A stretch of DNA of 64,000 nt from an uncultured Gemmiger sp. (GTDB taxonomy: Bacteria; Bacillota; Clostridia; Oscillospirales; Ruminococcaceae): assembly GCA_944388215.1 (NCBI GenBank), contig CALXHT010000001.1:248001-312000 (forward strand), read 5' to 3'. The position numbers were made by a program, and so were the translations under genes. How positions within the stretch are numbered: position 1 is the first letter of the stretch; the number at the start of each line of letters is the position of its first letter. The notes beneath the pieces were generated by a model. That model was not told the origin of the DNA and did not search any database. It was given only the letters and a program-made list of their open reading frames with translations. Positions 40,697-50,271 of this stretch are shown here, in pieces.

Positions 40697-41033
40697 CGGA
40701 ACATACGGCTTTGAACGGAAACAAACCGTATAATTCAATGCAATAATACGAACTGTATTGCATAAAGAAGGAATTTCTGCACAAACTATGCCGTGGCGTT
40801 CAAAAACTGCCCACCGGTGCGCTGGTCCCGCCGCCGGGCCCGGAATGGGGAGACTGCTTCTTCGCACCCGCCGGCAGGGCGGGGAAGACGCTCCGCCCAC
40901 TCTAAAAACGGGTGCCTGTGAGCAGCGGAGGATGAGGGCAAACCGAAAAACGCCCTCCGGTGACATAGGAAATCTTCTTTCGGCAAAACGCAGAATTTTT
41001 TCAAAAAAATTTAGAAAATCGCCCAAAAAACAC
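40697..41033. other. 337-base non-coding gap before the S10 operon promoter
   Basis: It contains ATACGG/CCGTAT and ATGCAATA/TATTGCAT inverted repeats (40738-40745 with 40756-40763), a GGGCGG/CCGCCC hairpin near 40870-40900 and GAGGGC/GCCCTC near 40930-40965. No credible ORF or RNA family is recognised. Confidence 0.4.
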
Positions 41034-41062
41034 TTGCAACGCCGGGAAACGTGTGCTATAAT
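41034..41062 (+). promoter_or_regulatory. S10 operon promoter
   Basis: TTGCAA (41034-41039), 17 bases, TATAAT (41057-41062), with an A/T-rich stretch upstream (40998-41030) that could be an UP element. Transcription starts near 41069, leaving a 340-base leader before rpsJ. Confidence 0.8.
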
Positions 41063-41068
41063 CATTCT

Positions 41069-41407
41069 CGGCTGCGAAAGGCTTGGGCGGAATGTCACAA
41101 GCGTTCTGCGCAAGCCGCGATATGCGTTGATGCGGGAGGTTGCCGTCCGCCGATAGGTTGACGGGTTTTTCCGCGGAGTATGTCCGATCTTAGAACCGGG
41201 CGAAAGAATTACGGAAACAAAGGGATATGTACGGCGCTGCATTCTGCGGCACGGACCAATGTTCAACTAACTTTGTGATGATTCTTTCCGGGAGAACTGT
41301 GTGTAAACGGTTCACCGGATTTTGTCATGCGAGAAAGTTGAACGCCCGGAAACGTGTGTGATTTATCGGCTCGCCTAAGGCACAAATTTTATTAGGAGGC
41401 GAAAGCA
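41069..41407 (+). promoter_or_regulatory. Long structured leader of the S10 operon
   Basis: Helices visible are CCGTC/GACGG nested in GCGG/CCGC (about 41131-41178). Also visible is a nested element in which GTTCAACT (41261-41268) pairs with AGTTGAAC (41336-41343) around TCCGG-GAGAAC/GTTCACCGGA (41287-41319). No terminator T-run is obvious. Position suggests autoregulation by an operon-encoded protein such as L4, as in other bacteria; the sequence alone does not prove it. Confidence 0.45.
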
Positions 41408-41719
41408 ATGGCAGTCAAAGAAAAAATCAGAATTCGTTTGAAGAGCTATGATGCATCCCTGATCGATGCCGCGGCACAGAAGATCGTGGAGACCGCGAAG
41501 CGCACCGGCGCTCGCGTGTCCGGCCCGATCCCCCTGCCCACCGACAAGGAGATCGTCACGATCCTGCGCGCTGTCCACAAGTACAAGGACAGCCGTGAGC
41601 AGTTCGAGACCCGCACCCATAAGCGTCTGATCGACATTCTGAAGCCGTCCAACAAGACGGTGGAGGCTCTCATGAGCCTGCAGCTCCCCGCGGGCGTTGA
41701 CATCGAGATCAAGCTGTGA
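41408..41719 (+). CDS. rpsJ: 30S ribosomal protein S10
   Basis: A 103-residue S10, standard length, with the family core [20 protein letters not shown] and [11 protein letters not shown]. It is a 30S head protein and also the NusB partner (NusE) in antitermination. It is the first gene of the S10-spc-alpha supercluster; AGGAGG lies nine bases before the ATG. A 165-base gap separates it from rplC, unusually long within this operon. Confidence 0.98.
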   Translation: MAVKEKIRIRLKSYDASLIDAAAQKIVETAKRTGARVSGPIPLPTDKEIVTILRAVHKYKDSREQFETRTHKRLIDILKPSNKTVEALMSLQLPAGVDIEIKL

Positions 41720-41884
41720 TCGAACTTCTTACATTATAATGCGCCGGTACGCGCAGCCGTGATCTGCGAACCGCCGGCACCCAATGTGAGAGACGAAAAC
41801 ACCGATCTCGCTGTGAACCCTACAGCGGAGAGGTCATGTTGATGGGAAACCACCAACCAATAACCTTTACAGGAGGACAAAACA
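41720..41884 (+). other. 165-base structured gap between rpsJ and rplC
   Basis: Hairpins include GCCGGT/ACCG-CCGGC around CGCAG/CTGCG (about 41743-41781) and TCTC-GCTGT/ACAGC-GGAGA (about 41805-41833). TATAAT at 41735-41740 lacks a -35. Possible processing or regulatory region; no ORF. Confidence 0.4.
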
Positions 41885-42517
41885 ATGCAAAAAGGTATCA
41901 TCGGCAAGAAGCTGGGCATGACCCAGCTGTTCGACGCCAACGGCAAGGTCGTCCCGGTCACCATCATCGAGGCCGGCCCCTGCACCGTCGTGCAGAAGAA
42001 GACCGTTGAGTCTGACGGCTACCAGGCCGTGCAGATGGGCTACGGCGAAGTGAGCGCCAAGAAGGTCAACAAGGCCGCCAAGGGTCACTTCGACAAGGCC
42101 GACGTTGCCCCCAAGCGCACCCTGCGCGAGTTCCGCTTCGATGACATCGCCAGCCTGAACGTGGGCGACATCCTCAAGGCGGATGTCTTCGCAGAGGGCG
42201 ACAAGGTCGACGTGGTCGGTACCAGCAAGGGCAAGGGCTACCAGGGCGTTATCAAGCGCTTCGGCCAGCATCGCCTGCGCGAGAGCCACGGCACCGGTCC
42301 TGTGGCCCGTCATGCCGGTTCTAACGGTTCCACTTCCACCCCGTCCCGCGTGTTCAAGGGCAAGCGTCTGCCCGGCCACATGGGCGCTGTGCGGGTGACC
42401 GTCCAGAACCTGAGCGTCGTCAAGGTCGACGCTGAGAATAATCTCATCGCCATCAAGGGTGCGATCCCCGGCCCCAAGGGCTCGGTCGTGACCATCCACG
42501 ACAGCGTGAAAGCGTAA
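41885..42517 (+). CDS. rplC: 50S ribosomal protein L3
   Basis: A 210-residue L3 with start [17 protein letters not shown] and the loop [20 protein letters not shown] that approaches the peptidyl transferase centre, including the glutamine-region contacts. It is an early 50S assembly protein. AGGAGG precedes the ATG; rplD follows after 14 bases. Confidence 0.98.
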   Translation: MQKGIIGKKLGMTQLFDANGKVVPVTIIEAGPCTVVQKKTVESDGYQAVQMGYGEVSAKKVNKAAKGHFDKADVAPKRTLREFRFDDIASLNVGDILKADVFAEGDKVDVVGTSKGKGYQGVIKRFGQHRLRESHGTGPVARHAGSNGSTSTPSRVFKGKRLPGHMGAVRVTVQNLSVVKVDAENNLIAIKGAIPGPKGSVVTIHDSVKA

Positions 42518-42531
42518 AGGAGGAAAACACA

Positions 42532-43152
42532 ATGGCACAGTTTGATGTCGTCGATATGAACGGCAAGAAGGTTTCCACCGTTGAGCTTTCCGACGCCGTC
42601 TTCGGGATCACCCCGAACGAGAAGGCTGTCCACGAGGCAGTCGTCAACTTCCTGGCCAACCAGCGCCAGGGCACCCAGAACACCAAGATCCGCAAGGAAG
42701 TCCGCGGCGGCGGCAAGAAGCCTTGGCGCCAGAAGGGCACCGGCCACGCTCGCCAGGGTTCCATCCGCGCTCCGCAGTGGACCCACGGTGGTGTCGCTCT
42801 CGGCCCCAAGCCCCGCAGCTACTACTACACCATCAACAAGAAGGTCAAGCGTCTGGCCCTGCTCAGCGCCCTGTCCGACAAGGCTGCCAACGGCAACCTG
42901 ATCATCGTGGACAAGATCGCCGCTGACGAGTACAAGACCAAGACCGTGGTTGCTTTCCTGGCCGCCGTGGGCGCCGGCAAGAAGAACCTGATCGTCAACG
43001 ATGCTCTCGATGAGAAGTTCGTCAAGAGCGCCGCCAACATCCCCGGTGTCAAGACCGCCGCGACCGGCGTCAACACCTACGACGTGGTCAACGCCGACAA
43101 GCTGATCCTCAGCGTGGACGCCGCCAAGAAACTTGAGGAGGTATATGCGTGA
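42532..43152 (+). CDS. rplD: 50S ribosomal protein L4
   Basis: A 206-residue L4. The extended loop, RGGGKKPWRQKGTGHARQGS, lines the exit tunnel and is a site of macrolide resistance mutations in other species. L4 is the S10-operon autoregulator in E. coli and may bind the long leader here. The stop overlaps rplW by one base. Confidence 0.97.
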   Translation: MAQFDVVDMNGKKVSTVELSDAVFGITPNEKAVHEAVVNFLANQRQGTQNTKIRKEVRGGGKKPWRQKGTGHARQGSIRAPQWTHGGVALGPKPRSYYYTINKKVKRLALLSALSDKAANGNLIIVDKIAADEYKTKTVVAFLAAVGAGKKNLIVNDALDEKFVKSAANIPGVKTAATGVNTYDVVNADKLILSVDAAKKLEEVYA

Positions 43153-43445
43153 TGAAATTCGCACAGGACATCGTTCTCGCCCCCGTCATCACCGAGAACT
43201 CCATGGCTGGTCTGGCCGATAAGAAGTACACCTTCAAGGTTGCCACCGATGCCACCAAGATCGACATCGCCAAGGCAGTGGAAGAGCTGTTCGGCGTCAA
43301 GGTTGCCAAGGTCAACACCATTTCGGTGCGCGGCCGCTATCGCCGTCAGGGCATGCACGCCGGCTACACTGCCAAGAGCAAGAAGGCCATCGTGACCCTG
43401 ACTCCCGACTCCAAGGAGATCGAGTTCTTCAACAGCATGGTCTGA
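43152..43445 (+). CDS. rplW: 50S ribosomal protein L23
   Basis: A 97-residue L23, located at the exit tunnel, which docks trigger factor and SRP. It opens MKFAQDIVLAPVITENS; RGRYRRQGMHAGYTAKSKKAI is the extended loop. ATG at 43152 overlaps the rplD stop (TGATG); GAGGAGG lies ten bases upstream. A 101-base hairpin-rich gap precedes rplB. Confidence 0.97.
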   Translation: MKFAQDIVLAPVITENSMAGLADKKYTFKVATDATKIDIAKAVEELFGVKVAKVNTISVRGRYRRQGMHAGYTAKSKKAIVTLTPDSKEIEFFNSMV

Positions 43446-43450
43446 TGACC

Positions 43451-43510
43451 CGGCAGGTCTCCTGCCGTCAAGAACCCCGCCGAGGGGTTCGCTTATGGGG
43501 ATATGACCCC
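43451..43510 (+). repeat. Three consecutive small hairpins between rplW and rplB
   Basis: CGGCAG/CTGCCG (43451-43456 with 43462-43467), GAACCCC/GGGGTTC (43472-43478 with 43484-43490) and GGGG/CCCC (43497-43500 with 43507-43510). None has a T-run; mRNA processing or stability elements are plausible. Confidence 0.5.
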
Positions 43511-43546
43511 GATAAAAATTCATAAGATAACAATAAGGAGAACATC

Positions 43547-44377
43547 ATGGCTATTAAAAAGTACAAGCCGACTACCCCCGGCCGCCGTGGCATGACTGTT
43601 ACCGATTACAGCGTGCTGTCCAAGGTCGCGCCGGAGCGCAGCCTGCTCGAGTCCAAGAAGAAGCATGCCGGCCGCAACAACACCGGCAAGATCACCGTCC
43701 GCCATCACGGCGGCGGCAACCGCGTCAAGTACCGTGTCATCGACTTCAAGCGCAACAAGTTTGATGTCCCCGCCACCGTCAAGACGCTGGAATACGATCC
43801 CAACCGTTCCGCCTTCATCGCTCTGGTGGAGTACGAGGATGGCGTCAAGAGCTACATCCTGGCTCCCGATGGCCTGAAGGTCGGCGACAAGATCATGGCC
43901 GGCCCCAACGCCGATATCAAGCCCGGCAACGCTCTGCCCTTCGAGAACATCCCCGTCGGTACCATGATCCACAACATCGAGCTCTACCCCGGCAAGGGCG
44001 GCCAGCTGGTCCGTTCCGCCGGTGTGATGGCCCAGCTGATGGCCAAGGAGAATGGCTACGCGCTGGTCCGTCTGCCCTCCGGTGAGATGCGCAACGTTCG
44101 TCTGAACTGCATCGCCACCATCGGTGTGGTTTCCAACCTGGATCACGAGAACGTCAACCTGGGCAAGGCCGGCCGCAAGCGCCACATGGGCGTCCGTCCC
44201 GGCAGCCGTGGTTCCGTCATGAACCCCTGCGATCACCCGCACGGCGGCGGCGAGGGCCGCGCTCCGGTTGGTCATTCCGGTCCCCGTACTCCGTGGGGCA
44301 AGCCCGCTCTGGGCCTGAAGACCCGCAAACACAAGGCACGCAGCGACAAGTTCATCGTCAAGCGCGCCAACGGCTAA
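43547..44377 (+). CDS. rplB: 50S ribosomal protein L2
   Basis: A 276-residue L2, a core 23S rRNA-binding protein needed for subunit joining. [17 protein letters not shown] and the C-terminal [15 protein letters not shown] block with its conserved His are diagnostic. AAGGAG precedes the ATG. rpsS follows after 16 bases. Confidence 0.98.
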   Translation: MAIKKYKPTTPGRRGMTVTDYSVLSKVAPERSLLESKKKHAGRNNTGKITVRHHGGGNRVKYRVIDFKRNKFDVPATVKTLEYDPNRSAFIALVEYEDGVKSYILAPDGLKVGDKIMAGPNADIKPGNALPFENIPVGTMIHNIELYPGKGGQLVRSAGVMAQLMAKENGYALVRLPSGEMRNVRLNCIATIGVVSNLDHENVNLGKAGRKRHMGVRPGSRGSVMNPCDHPHGGGEGRAPVGHSGPRTPWGKPALGLKTRKHKARSDKFIVKRANG

Positions 44378-44393
44378 GGGAGGTAATTGAACA

Positions 44394-44669
44394 ATGTCTA
44401 GAAGCACCAAGAAGGGCCCTTACGTTCTGCCTTCCCTGATGAAAAAGGTCGAGGCCATGAACGAGAGCGGCAAGAAGAGCGTCGTGAAGACCTGGAGCCG
44501 TTCCTCCACCATCTTCCCCGAGTTCGTCGGTCACACCTTCGCCGTCCATGACGGCCGCAAGCATGTGCCCGTCTACGTTACCGAGGACATGGTCGGTCAC
44601 AAGCTGGGTGAGTTCGCTCCCACCCGCAAGTTCACCGGTCACGGCGGCGGCAAGACCGCCGGCAAATAA
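44394..44669 (+). CDS. rpsS: 30S ribosomal protein S19
   Basis: A 91-residue S19, standard length, opening [11 protein letters not shown] and containing [19 protein letters not shown]; it binds the 30S head with S13. GGGAGG lies before the ATG. Confidence 0.98.
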   Translation: MSRSTKKGPYVLPSLMKKVEAMNESGKKSVVKTWSRSSTIFPEFVGHTFAVHDGRKHVPVYVTEDMVGHKLGEFAPTRKFTGHGGGKTAGK

Positions 44670-44686
44670 GAGAGGAGGAACATCGA

Positions 44687-45022
44687 ATGGAAGCACGGGC
44701 AATTCTCCGTTACGCCCGCATTAGTCCCCGCAAGGTTTCGATCGTGATGGACCTCATCCGGAACAAACCCCTGGACGAAGCGCTGGCTATCCTGCAGTAC
44801 ACCCCGAAGGCCGCCTGCGAGCCCCTTCTCAAACTGGTGAACTCTGCTGCCGCAAACGCGGAAAACAACTTCAACATGGACCGCAACAACCTGTACGTTG
44901 CAGAATGCTATGTCTGCCCCGGCCCCACCCTCAAGCGCATTATGCCGCGCGACCATGGCCGTGCGTACCGCATTCTGAAGCACACCAGCCACATGACCGT
45001 TGTGCTGAAAGAGAAACAGTAA
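44687..45022 (+). CDS. rplV: 50S ribosomal protein L22
   Basis: A 111-residue L22 with start ARAILRYARISPRKVSIVMD and the beta-hairpin CPGPTLKRIMPRDHGRAYRI that lines the exit tunnel. AGAGGAGG precedes the ATG; rpsC follows after 12 bases. Confidence 0.97.
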   Translation: MEARAILRYARISPRKVSIVMDLIRNKPLDEALAILQYTPKAACEPLLKLVNSAAANAENNFNMDRNNLYVAECYVCPGPTLKRIMPRDHGRAYRILKHTSHMTVVLKEKQ

Positions 45023-45034
45023 GGAGGTAAACAA

Positions 45035-45739
45035 ATGGGCCAGAAAGTCAATCCCCACGGCATGCGCGTGGGTGTAATTAAAGATTGGGACAGCCGCTGG
45101 TTTACCTCTAAGCAGGCATTCGGCGACACCCTGGTCGAGGATCACAAGATCCGCAAGACCCTGAAGAAGCAGCTGTACGCTGCCGGCGTTCCCAAGATCG
45201 AAATCGAGCGTACCGTCGACAGCCAGACCGGTGCTCCCCGCGTGAAGGTCAACGTCTTCTGCGCGAAGCCGGGCATCGTGATCGGCAAGGGCGGCTCTGA
45301 GAGCGCCAAGCTGGAGAAGCAGCTTGCCAAGCTCACCGGCAAGGCTGTGAACCTGAACATCATCGAAGTCAAGGGCACCACCACCAACGCCCAGCTGGTG
45401 GCCGAGGACGTTGCTTCTCAGCTGGAGCGCCGCATCGCGTTCCGCCGCGCCATGAAGCAGGCGATCCGCAACGCCATGCAGCCCCGTGACCGCAGCGCTA
45501 CGCCGGCCAAGGGTATCAAGGTGACCTGCTCCGGCCGTCTGGCCGGTGCCGATATCGCCCGCACCGAGAGCTACCATGAGGGCACCATCCCCCTGCAGAC
45601 TCTGCGCGCCGACATCGACTACGGCTTCGCCGAGGCCAACACCACCTATGGTAAGGTTGGCGTCAAGGTTTGGATCTACAAAGGCGAGATCCTGAAGGGC
45701 GCCAAAGCCCCCGCCAAGAAGGAAGGAGGCAAACAGTAA
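45035..45739 (+). CDS. rpsC: 30S ribosomal protein S3
   Basis: A 234-residue S3 at the mRNA entry site. [20 protein letters not shown] is the standard start, and the KH motif [16 protein letters not shown] is visible near residue 86. The stop shares one base with the rplP start (TAATG). Confidence 0.98.
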   Translation: MGQKVNPHGMRVGVIKDWDSRWFTSKQAFGDTLVEDHKIRKTLKKQLYAAGVPKIEIERTVDSQTGAPRVKVNVFCAKPGIVIGKGGSESAKLEKQLAKLTGKAVNLNIIEVKGTTTNAQLVAEDVASQLERRIAFRRAMKQAIRNAMQPRDRSATPAKGIKVTCSGRLAGADIARTESYHEGTIPLQTLRADIDYGFAEANTTYGKVGVKVWIYKGEILKGAKAPAKKEGGKQ

Positions 45740-46179
45740 TGTTACTGCCGAAACGTGTTAAGTACCGCCGCGTCCAGCGCGGCCGCATGACCGGCAAGGC
45801 CGTGCGCGGCAACAAGGTGAATCAGGGCGATTACGGCCTGATCGCCCTGGAGCCCTCCTGGATCACCTCCAACCAGATCGAGGCGGCTCGTGTTGCGATG
45901 ACCCGTTATATCAAGCGTGGCGGCAAGGTCTGGATCAAGATCTTCCCCGACAAGCCCGTTACCGAGAAGCCGGCCGGCACCCGAATGGGTTCCGGTAAAG
46001 GCAGCCCGGAGTACTGGGTAGCCGTTGTGAAGCCGGGCCGCGTGCTCTTCGAGCTGGCTGATGTCAGCGAGGAGACCGCCCGCGAGGCTCTGCGCCTGGC
46101 CAGCCACAAGCTGCCGGTCCGCTGCAAATTCGTCAAGCGCGAAGGCCTTGACGCTGTAAAGGAGGGTGACGCTGAATGA
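45739..46179 (+). CDS. rplP: 50S ribosomal protein L16
   Basis: A 146-residue L16, essential for the A-site region of the 50[20 protein letters not shown], and [20 protein letters not shown] with the conserved arginine-region loop, are diagnostic. Start ATG 45739 overlaps the rpsC stop; the end overlaps rpmC by four bases (ATGA). Confidence 0.98.
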   Translation: MLLPKRVKYRRVQRGRMTGKAVRGNKVNQGDYGLIALEPSWITSNQIEAARVAMTRYIKRGGKVWIKIFPDKPVTEKPAGTRMGSGKGSPEYWVAVVKPGRVLFELADVSEETAREALRLASHKLPVRCKFVKREGLDAVKEGDAE

Positions 46180-46373
46180 AAGCCACTGAACTGCGCGAAA
46201 TGACCGATGTCGAGCTGAACAAGCAGCTCAAGGACCTGAAGGCCGAACTCTTCAACCTGCGCTTTCAGCACGCCATCAACCAGTTGGACAACCCCATTCG
46301 GATCGAGACCGTGAAGAAGGACATCGCCCGCGTGATGACCGTCCTGGCCGAGAAGAATGCGAAAAACGCGTAA
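46176..46373 (+). CDS. rpmC: 50S ribosomal protein L29
   Basis: A 65-residue helical L29 near the exit tunnel, containing [19 protein letters not shown] and [19 protein letters not shown]. It is coupled to rplP through an ATGA overlap; GGAGGG lies inside the end of rplP. Confidence 0.97.
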   Translation: MKATELREMTDVELNKQLKDLKAELFNLRFQHAINQLDNPIRIETVKKDIARVMTVLAEKNAKNA

Positions 46374-46388
46374 GAGGGAGGGTAAAAC

Positions 46389-46643
46389 ATGGAACGTAAT
46401 CTGAGAAAGACCCGTGTGGGCACTGTTGTCTCCGACAAGATGGACAAGACCATCGTCGTCGCCGTCAAGGACAGCGTCCAGCACCCTCTGTACAAGAAGA
46501 TCTTGAAGCGCACCAAGAAGTTCAAGGCCCATGACGAGAACAACGAAGCCGGCATCGGCGACCGCGTCGAGATCATGGAGACCCGCAAACTCTCCAAGGA
46601 TGTCAACTGGCGCCTGGTCAAGATCATCGAGAAAGCGAAATAA
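46389..46643 (+). CDS. rpsQ: 30S ribosomal protein S17
   Basis: An 84-residue OB-fold S17 with [21 protein letters not shown] and the C-terminal [11 protein letters not shown]. Standard length; GAGGG before the ATG. A 33-base gap follows before rplN. Confidence 0.97.
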   Translation: MERNLRKTRVGTVVSDKMDKTIVVAVKDSVQHPLYKKILKRTKKFKAHDENNEAGIGDRVEIMETRKLSKDVNWRLVKIIEKAK

Positions 46644-46676
46644 TCAGCCTGGTACTTTGAAAGGAGGACCTGAAAG

Positions 46677-47045
46677 ATGGTTCAGATGCAAACTTATCTC
46701 AAAGTGGCCGACAATACCGGTGCCAAGGAGTTAATGTGCTTCCGTGTACTGGGCGGTACCCGCAAGAGATACGCAAACATCGGTGACATCGTGGTTTGCA
46801 GCGTCAAGAAGGCTGCTCCCGGTGGTACCGTGAAGAAGGGCGACGTGGTCAAGGCCGTCATCGTCCGTAGCAAGCATGGCCTGCGCCGTGACGACGGTTC
46901 CTACATCCGTTTTGATGAGAACGCCGCCGTCATCGTCATGGCCGACAAGAGCCCCAAGGGCACTCGTATCTTTGGACCTGTGGCGCGTGAGCTGCGCGAC
47001 GCCGGTTTCACCAAGATCCTGAGCCTGGCTCCCGAATCGCTGTAA
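46677..47045 (+). CDS. rplN: 50S ribosomal protein L14
   Basis: A 122-residue L14, exactly the usual bacterial length, with [21 protein letters not shown] and the C-terminal [18 protein letters not shown]. It forms intersubunit bridges and is the binding site of RsfS. AAAGGAGG precedes the ATG. Confidence 0.98.
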   Translation: MVQMQTYLKVADNTGAKELMCFRVLGGTRKRYANIGDIVVCSVKKAAPGGTVKKGDVVKAVIVRSKHGLRRDDGSYIRFDENAAVIVMADKSPKGTRIFGPVARELRDAGFTKILSLAPESL

Positions 47046-47061
47046 GGAGGTTTTAATAAGA

Positions 47062-47376
47062 ATGAACAATCTTCATGTTAAAACCGGCGACAACGTCATG
47101 ATCATCTCCGGCAAGGATAAGGGCAAGACCGGCAAGGTCCTGCAGACTTCCCCGAAAGAGGGCAAGGTCATCGTCGAGGGCCTGAACATGGTCACCAAGC
47201 ACGTCAAGCCTCGCCGTCAGGGTGAGCAGGGCGGCATTGTCAAGGCCGAGGGCGCTATCTACGCCTGCAAGGTGCAGCCTGTCTGCCCCAAGTGCGGCAA
47301 GCCCACCCGCGTTGCCCATTCCGTCAAGGACGGCAAGAACGTCCGTATCTGCCGCAAGTGCGGCGCTGAACTGTAA
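47062..47376 (+). CDS. rplX: 50S ribosomal protein L24 (C+ zinc form)
   Basis: A 104-residue L24 with an N-terminal KOW motif ([20 protein letters not shown]). The C-terminal tail carries [10 protein letters not shown] and [10 protein letters not shown], a four-cysteine zinc ribbon found in the C+ form of L24. AAGGAGG precedes the start. Confidence 0.97.
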   Translation: MNNLHVKTGDNVMIISGKDKGKTGKVLQTSPKEGKVIVEGLNMVTKHVKPRRQGEQGGIVKAEGAIYACKVQPVCPKCGKPTRVAHSVKDGKNVRICRKCGAEL

Positions 47377-47390
47377 GGGAGGAGTACACA

Positions 47391-47930
47391 ATGGCACGTT
47401 TGAAAGAACAGTATGTCAACGAGATCGCTCCGGCCCTGAACAAGAAGTTCGGCTACAAGAGCGTTATGCAGATCCCCAAGCTGGATAAGGTCATCATCAA
47501 TGTTGCCGCCGGCGAAGCCAAAGAGAACGCCAAGGTCATCGATGCCATCATCTCCGACCTGGGCCAGATCACCGGCCAGAAGGCCGTGGTTTGCAAGGCC
47601 AAGAAGAGCGTTGCAAACTTCAAGCTGCGCCAGGGCATGCCCATCGGCGCCAAGGTCACCCTGCGCGGTGAGCGTATGTACGAGTTTGTCGACCGCCTGT
47701 TCAACGTCGCGCTGCCCCGTGTGCGTGACTTCCGCGGCATCAACGGCAACTCCTTCGACGGCCGCGGCAACTACGCCTTCGGCCTGAAGGAGCAGATCAT
47801 CTTCCCCGAGATTGACTTCGACAAGGTCGACGCCATCCGCGGCATGGACATCTGCTTCGTCACCACCGCCAAGACCGACGAGGAAGCCAAGGAGCTGCTG
47901 AAGGCTCTGGGCGCTCCGTTCGCTAACTAA
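47391..47930 (+). CDS. rplE: 50S ribosomal protein L5
   Basis: A 179-residue L5 that carries 5S rRNA into the 50S. Features are [41 protein letters not shown] and [21 protein letters not shown]. Standard length. rpsZ follows after 14 bases. Confidence 0.98.
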   Translation: MARLKEQYVNEIAPALNKKFGYKSVMQIPKLDKVIINVAAGEAKENAKVIDAIISDLGQITGQKAVVCKAKKSVANFKLRQGMPIGAKVTLRGERMYEFVDRLFNVALPRVRDFRGINGNSFDGRGNYAFGLKEQIIFPEIDFDKVDAIRGMDICFVTTAKTDEEAKELLKALGAPFAN

Positions 47931-47944
47931 GGGAGGGAACCATC

Positions 47945-48130
47945 ATGGCAAAAACTTCTATGAAGCTCAAGCAGCAGCGTCCTGCCAAGTTCTCGACCCG
48001 CGCTTACAACCGCTGCAAGATCTGCGGCCGTCCCCATGCTTACCTGCGCAAGTACGGTATTTGCCGTATCTGCTTCCGTGAGCTGGCCTACAAGGGCGAG
48101 ATCCCCGGCGTCAAGAAGGCTTCCTGGTAA
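47945..48130 (+). CDS. rpsZ: 30S ribosomal protein S14, type Z
   Basis: A 61-residue short S14 with the zinc motif [20 protein letters not shown] (CX2C-X12-CX2C). The C+ form (rpsZ/rpsN1) is the main S14 of Firmicutes. A 66-base gap before rpsH holds no clear element. Confidence 0.97.
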   Translation: MAKTSMKLKQQRPAKFSTRAYNRCKICGRPHAYLRKYGICRICFRELAYKGEIPGVKKASW

Positions 48131-48196
48131 GCCCTTGATCGCTTCTGTCTGAACGAAAATCAACTTTGAGAAACACAACCTAAGGAGGTTAGTGGC

Positions 48197-48595
48197 ATGC
48201 AAATCACCGATCCCATCGCGGACCTGCTTACCCGCATCCGCAACGCGAGCACTGCCAAACACCCTTCCGTGGATATCCCTGCTTCCAACCTGAAGAAGGC
48301 GATCTGCCAGATCCTGGTTGACGAGGGTTACATCAAGGGTATGAAAGTGACCGAGGACAACAAGCAGGGGACCATCACCCTGACCCTCAAGTACCAGGAA
48401 AACGGCACGCCGGTCATCGCTGGCCTGAAGCGCGTTTCCAAGCCGGGCCTGCGTATTTACACCAACTGCGAAGATATGCCCAAGGTCATGAAAGGCCTGG
48501 GCACCGCGATCATCTCCACCTCGAAAGGCGTCATGACCGACAAGGCTGCCCGTGCTGCCCATGTCGGCGGTGAAGTCCTCGCCTTTGTGTGGTAA
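48197..48595 (+). CDS. rpsH: 30S ribosomal protein S8
   Basis: A 132-residue S8 with start [17 protein letters not shown] and C-terminal [27 protein letters not shown]. In E. coli S8 represses the spc operon through the rplE region; no equivalent site was tested here. AAGGAGG precedes the ATG. Confidence 0.98.
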   Translation: MQITDPIADLLTRIRNASTAKHPSVDIPASNLKKAICQILVDEGYIKGMKVTEDNKQGTITLTLKYQENGTPVIAGLKRVSKPGLRIYTNCEDMPKVMKGLGTAIISTSKGVMTDKAARAAHVGGEVLAFVW

Positions 48596-48612
48596 GAAAG
48601 GGGCAATAGACA

Positions 48613-49161
48613 ATGTCGAGAATTGGAAGAAAACCCATCGTCATTCCCGCGGGTGTGGAAGTCAAGGTCGACGCGGCCGAGCACGCCATCACCGTGAAGG
48701 GCCCCAAGGGTACCCTGCATTCCAAATACCATCCCCTCATGAACGTGAACGTTGAGGGCAATGAGATTTTGGTTACCCGCCCCAATGACGAGAAGGAGGC
48801 CCGCAGCCTCCACGGCCTGACCCGCACCATCATCCACAACATGGTGGTTGGCGTCACCGAAGGCTTCAAGAAAGACCTGGAGATCCAGGGCGTCGGCTAC
48901 CGTGCTGCCAAGCAGGGCAACAAGCTGGTCCTGACGCTGGGCTTCTCTCACCCCGTTGAGGTGGAGGAGACCGACACCATCAAGATCGAACTGAAAGACG
49001 CGCTGCACTTCAGCATCGTCGGTATCGACAAGCAGGAAGTCGGTCAGTTTGCCGCCGAAGTCCGCGGCAAGCGCCCGCCCGAGCCGTACAAGGGCAAGGG
49101 TATCCGCTATGTTGGCGAGTATGTCATCCGCAAGGAAGGCAAAGCCGGCAAGGGTAAATAA
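48613..49161 (+). CDS. rplF: 50S ribosomal protein L6
   Basis: A 182-residue two-domain L6 near the GTPase centre. MSRIGRKPIVIPAGVEV and C-terminal RGKRPPEPYKGKGIRYVGE are diagnostic. A GAAAGGGG site precedes the ATG. Confidence 0.98.
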   Translation: MSRIGRKPIVIPAGVEVKVDAAEHAITVKGPKGTLHSKYHPLMNVNVEGNEILVTRPNDEKEARSLHGLTRTIIHNMVVGVTEGFKKDLEIQGVGYRAAKQGNKLVLTLGFSHPVEVEETDTIKIELKDALHFSIVGIDKQEVGQFAAEVRGKRPPEPYKGKGIRYVGEYVIRKEGKAGKGK

Positions 49162-49179
49162 TAGGAGAGGAGAAACATT

Positions 49180-49539
49180 ATGGTCAATAAGGCTGATAAG
49201 AACGAAGCTCGTCTTCGCCGTCATCGCCGTGTCCGCGGCAAGATCAGCGGCACCGCCGAGCGTCCCCGTCTGGATGTTTTCCGCTCTGCCAAGCACATCT
49301 ACGCCCAGGTTATCGATGATACCAAGGGTGTCACCCTGGCCAGCGCGTCCAGCATGGACAAAGATTTCAATGCGTACGGCGGCAACATCGAGGCTGCCAA
49401 GAAGGTTGGCGAGGCCATCGCCAAGAAGTGCCTGGAGAAGGGCATTACCGAAGTGGTCTACGACCGCGGCGGTTTCGTCTACCAGGGCCGTGTGCAGGCG
49501 CTTGCTGAGGGCGCCCGCGAAGCCGGCCTGAAACTGTAA
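49180..49539 (+). CDS. rplR: 50S ribosomal protein L18
   Basis: A 119-residue 5S rRNA-binding L18 containing [36 protein letters not shown] and the C-terminal [28 protein letters not shown] precedes the ATG. Confidence 0.98.
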   Translation: MVNKADKNEARLRRHRRVRGKISGTAERPRLDVFRSAKHIYAQVIDDTKGVTLASASSMDKDFNAYGGNIEAAKKVGEAIAKKCLEKGITEVVYDRGGFVYQGRVQALAEGAREAGLKL

Positions 49540-49557
49540 GAGGAGGGAGAAGATACA

Positions 49558-50061
49558 ATGGCCATGCAGAGAAGAGAACAAGATGACGGCATGATCACCA
49601 AGGTCGTCTCCATCAACCGCGTTTCCAAGACCGTCAAGGGTGGCCGCGTCATGAAGTTTGCTGCGCTGATCGTTGTCGGCGACGGCAAGGGCAACATCGG
49701 CTACGGCGTCGGCAAGTCCGGCGAAGTTCCCGAGGCCATCCGCAAGGGCGAGGGCGCTGCCAAGAAGAACATGCGCAAGGTCTGCCTGAAGGGCAGCACC
49801 ATTCCCCACGAGATCGTTGGTGAGTTCGGCGCCGGCCGCGTTCTGATGCGTCCCGCCGCTCCCGGTACCGGCGTTCTGGCCGGCGGTCCCGTCCGTGCGG
49901 TGCTGGAGTGCGCCGGCATCAAGGACATTCGTGCCAAGAGCCTGCGCTCCAACAACCCCATCAACGTCACTGCTGCCACCTTCGCAGGTCTGTGCGGCCT
50001 GACCGACGCCGAGAGCGTCGCGGCCAAGCGCGGCAAGACTGTTGCCGAGATCCTGGGTTAA
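49558..50061 (+). CDS. rpsE: 30S ribosomal protein S5
   Basis: A 167-residue S5 involved in decoding fidelity (spectinomycin and ram mutation sites). Features are [38 protein letters not shown], and [28 protein letters not shown] precedes the ATG. Confidence 0.98.
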   Translation: MAMQRREQDDGMITKVVSINRVSKTVKGGRVMKFAALIVVGDGKGNIGYGVGKSGEVPEAIRKGEGAAKKNMRKVCLKGSTIPHEIVGEFGAGRVLMRPAAPGTGVLAGGPVRAVLECAGIKDIRAKSLRSNNPINVTAATFAGLCGLTDAESVAAKRGKTVAEILG

Positions 50062-50074
50062 GGAGGGTACTACA

Positions 50075-50254
50075 ATGGAGAAAGTTACCATTCGTCTCGC
50101 CAAAAGCCTGATCGGCCGCGGCAAAGAGCAGATCGCCGTTGCGCACTCTCTGGGCCTGAACCGTCCCGGTGAGGTTACCGAGCAGCCTGACAACGCGGCT
50201 ACCCAGGGCAAGATCGCCAAGATCGCCCACCTGGTCGTCGTGACCAAGGCGTAA
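50075..50254 (+). CDS. rpmD: 50S ribosomal protein L30
   Basis: A 59-residue L30 with MEKVTIRLAKSLIGRGKEQI and C-terminal GKIAKIAHLVVVTKA. ATG at 50075 follows AAGGAGGG. Standard bacterial length. Confidence 0.97.
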   Translation: MEKVTIRLAKSLIGRGKEQIAVAHSLGLNRPGEVTEQPDNAATQGKIAKIAHLVVVTKA

Positions 50255-50271
50255 TGCAAGGAGGTGCAAGC

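Noticed and set aside
40786-41004. 72-codon minus-strand frame in the gap before rpsJ
   Set aside because: Starts at TTG with no Shine-Dalgarno and has no recognisable motif.
40758-41156. 132-codon frame upstream of rpsJ
   Set aside because: Arg-rich, runs through the S10 promoter, and no ribosome binding site at normal spacing.
41735-41740. Internal promoter between rpsJ and rplC
   Set aside because: A perfect TATAAT but no -35 at 16-18 bases; kept only as a note.
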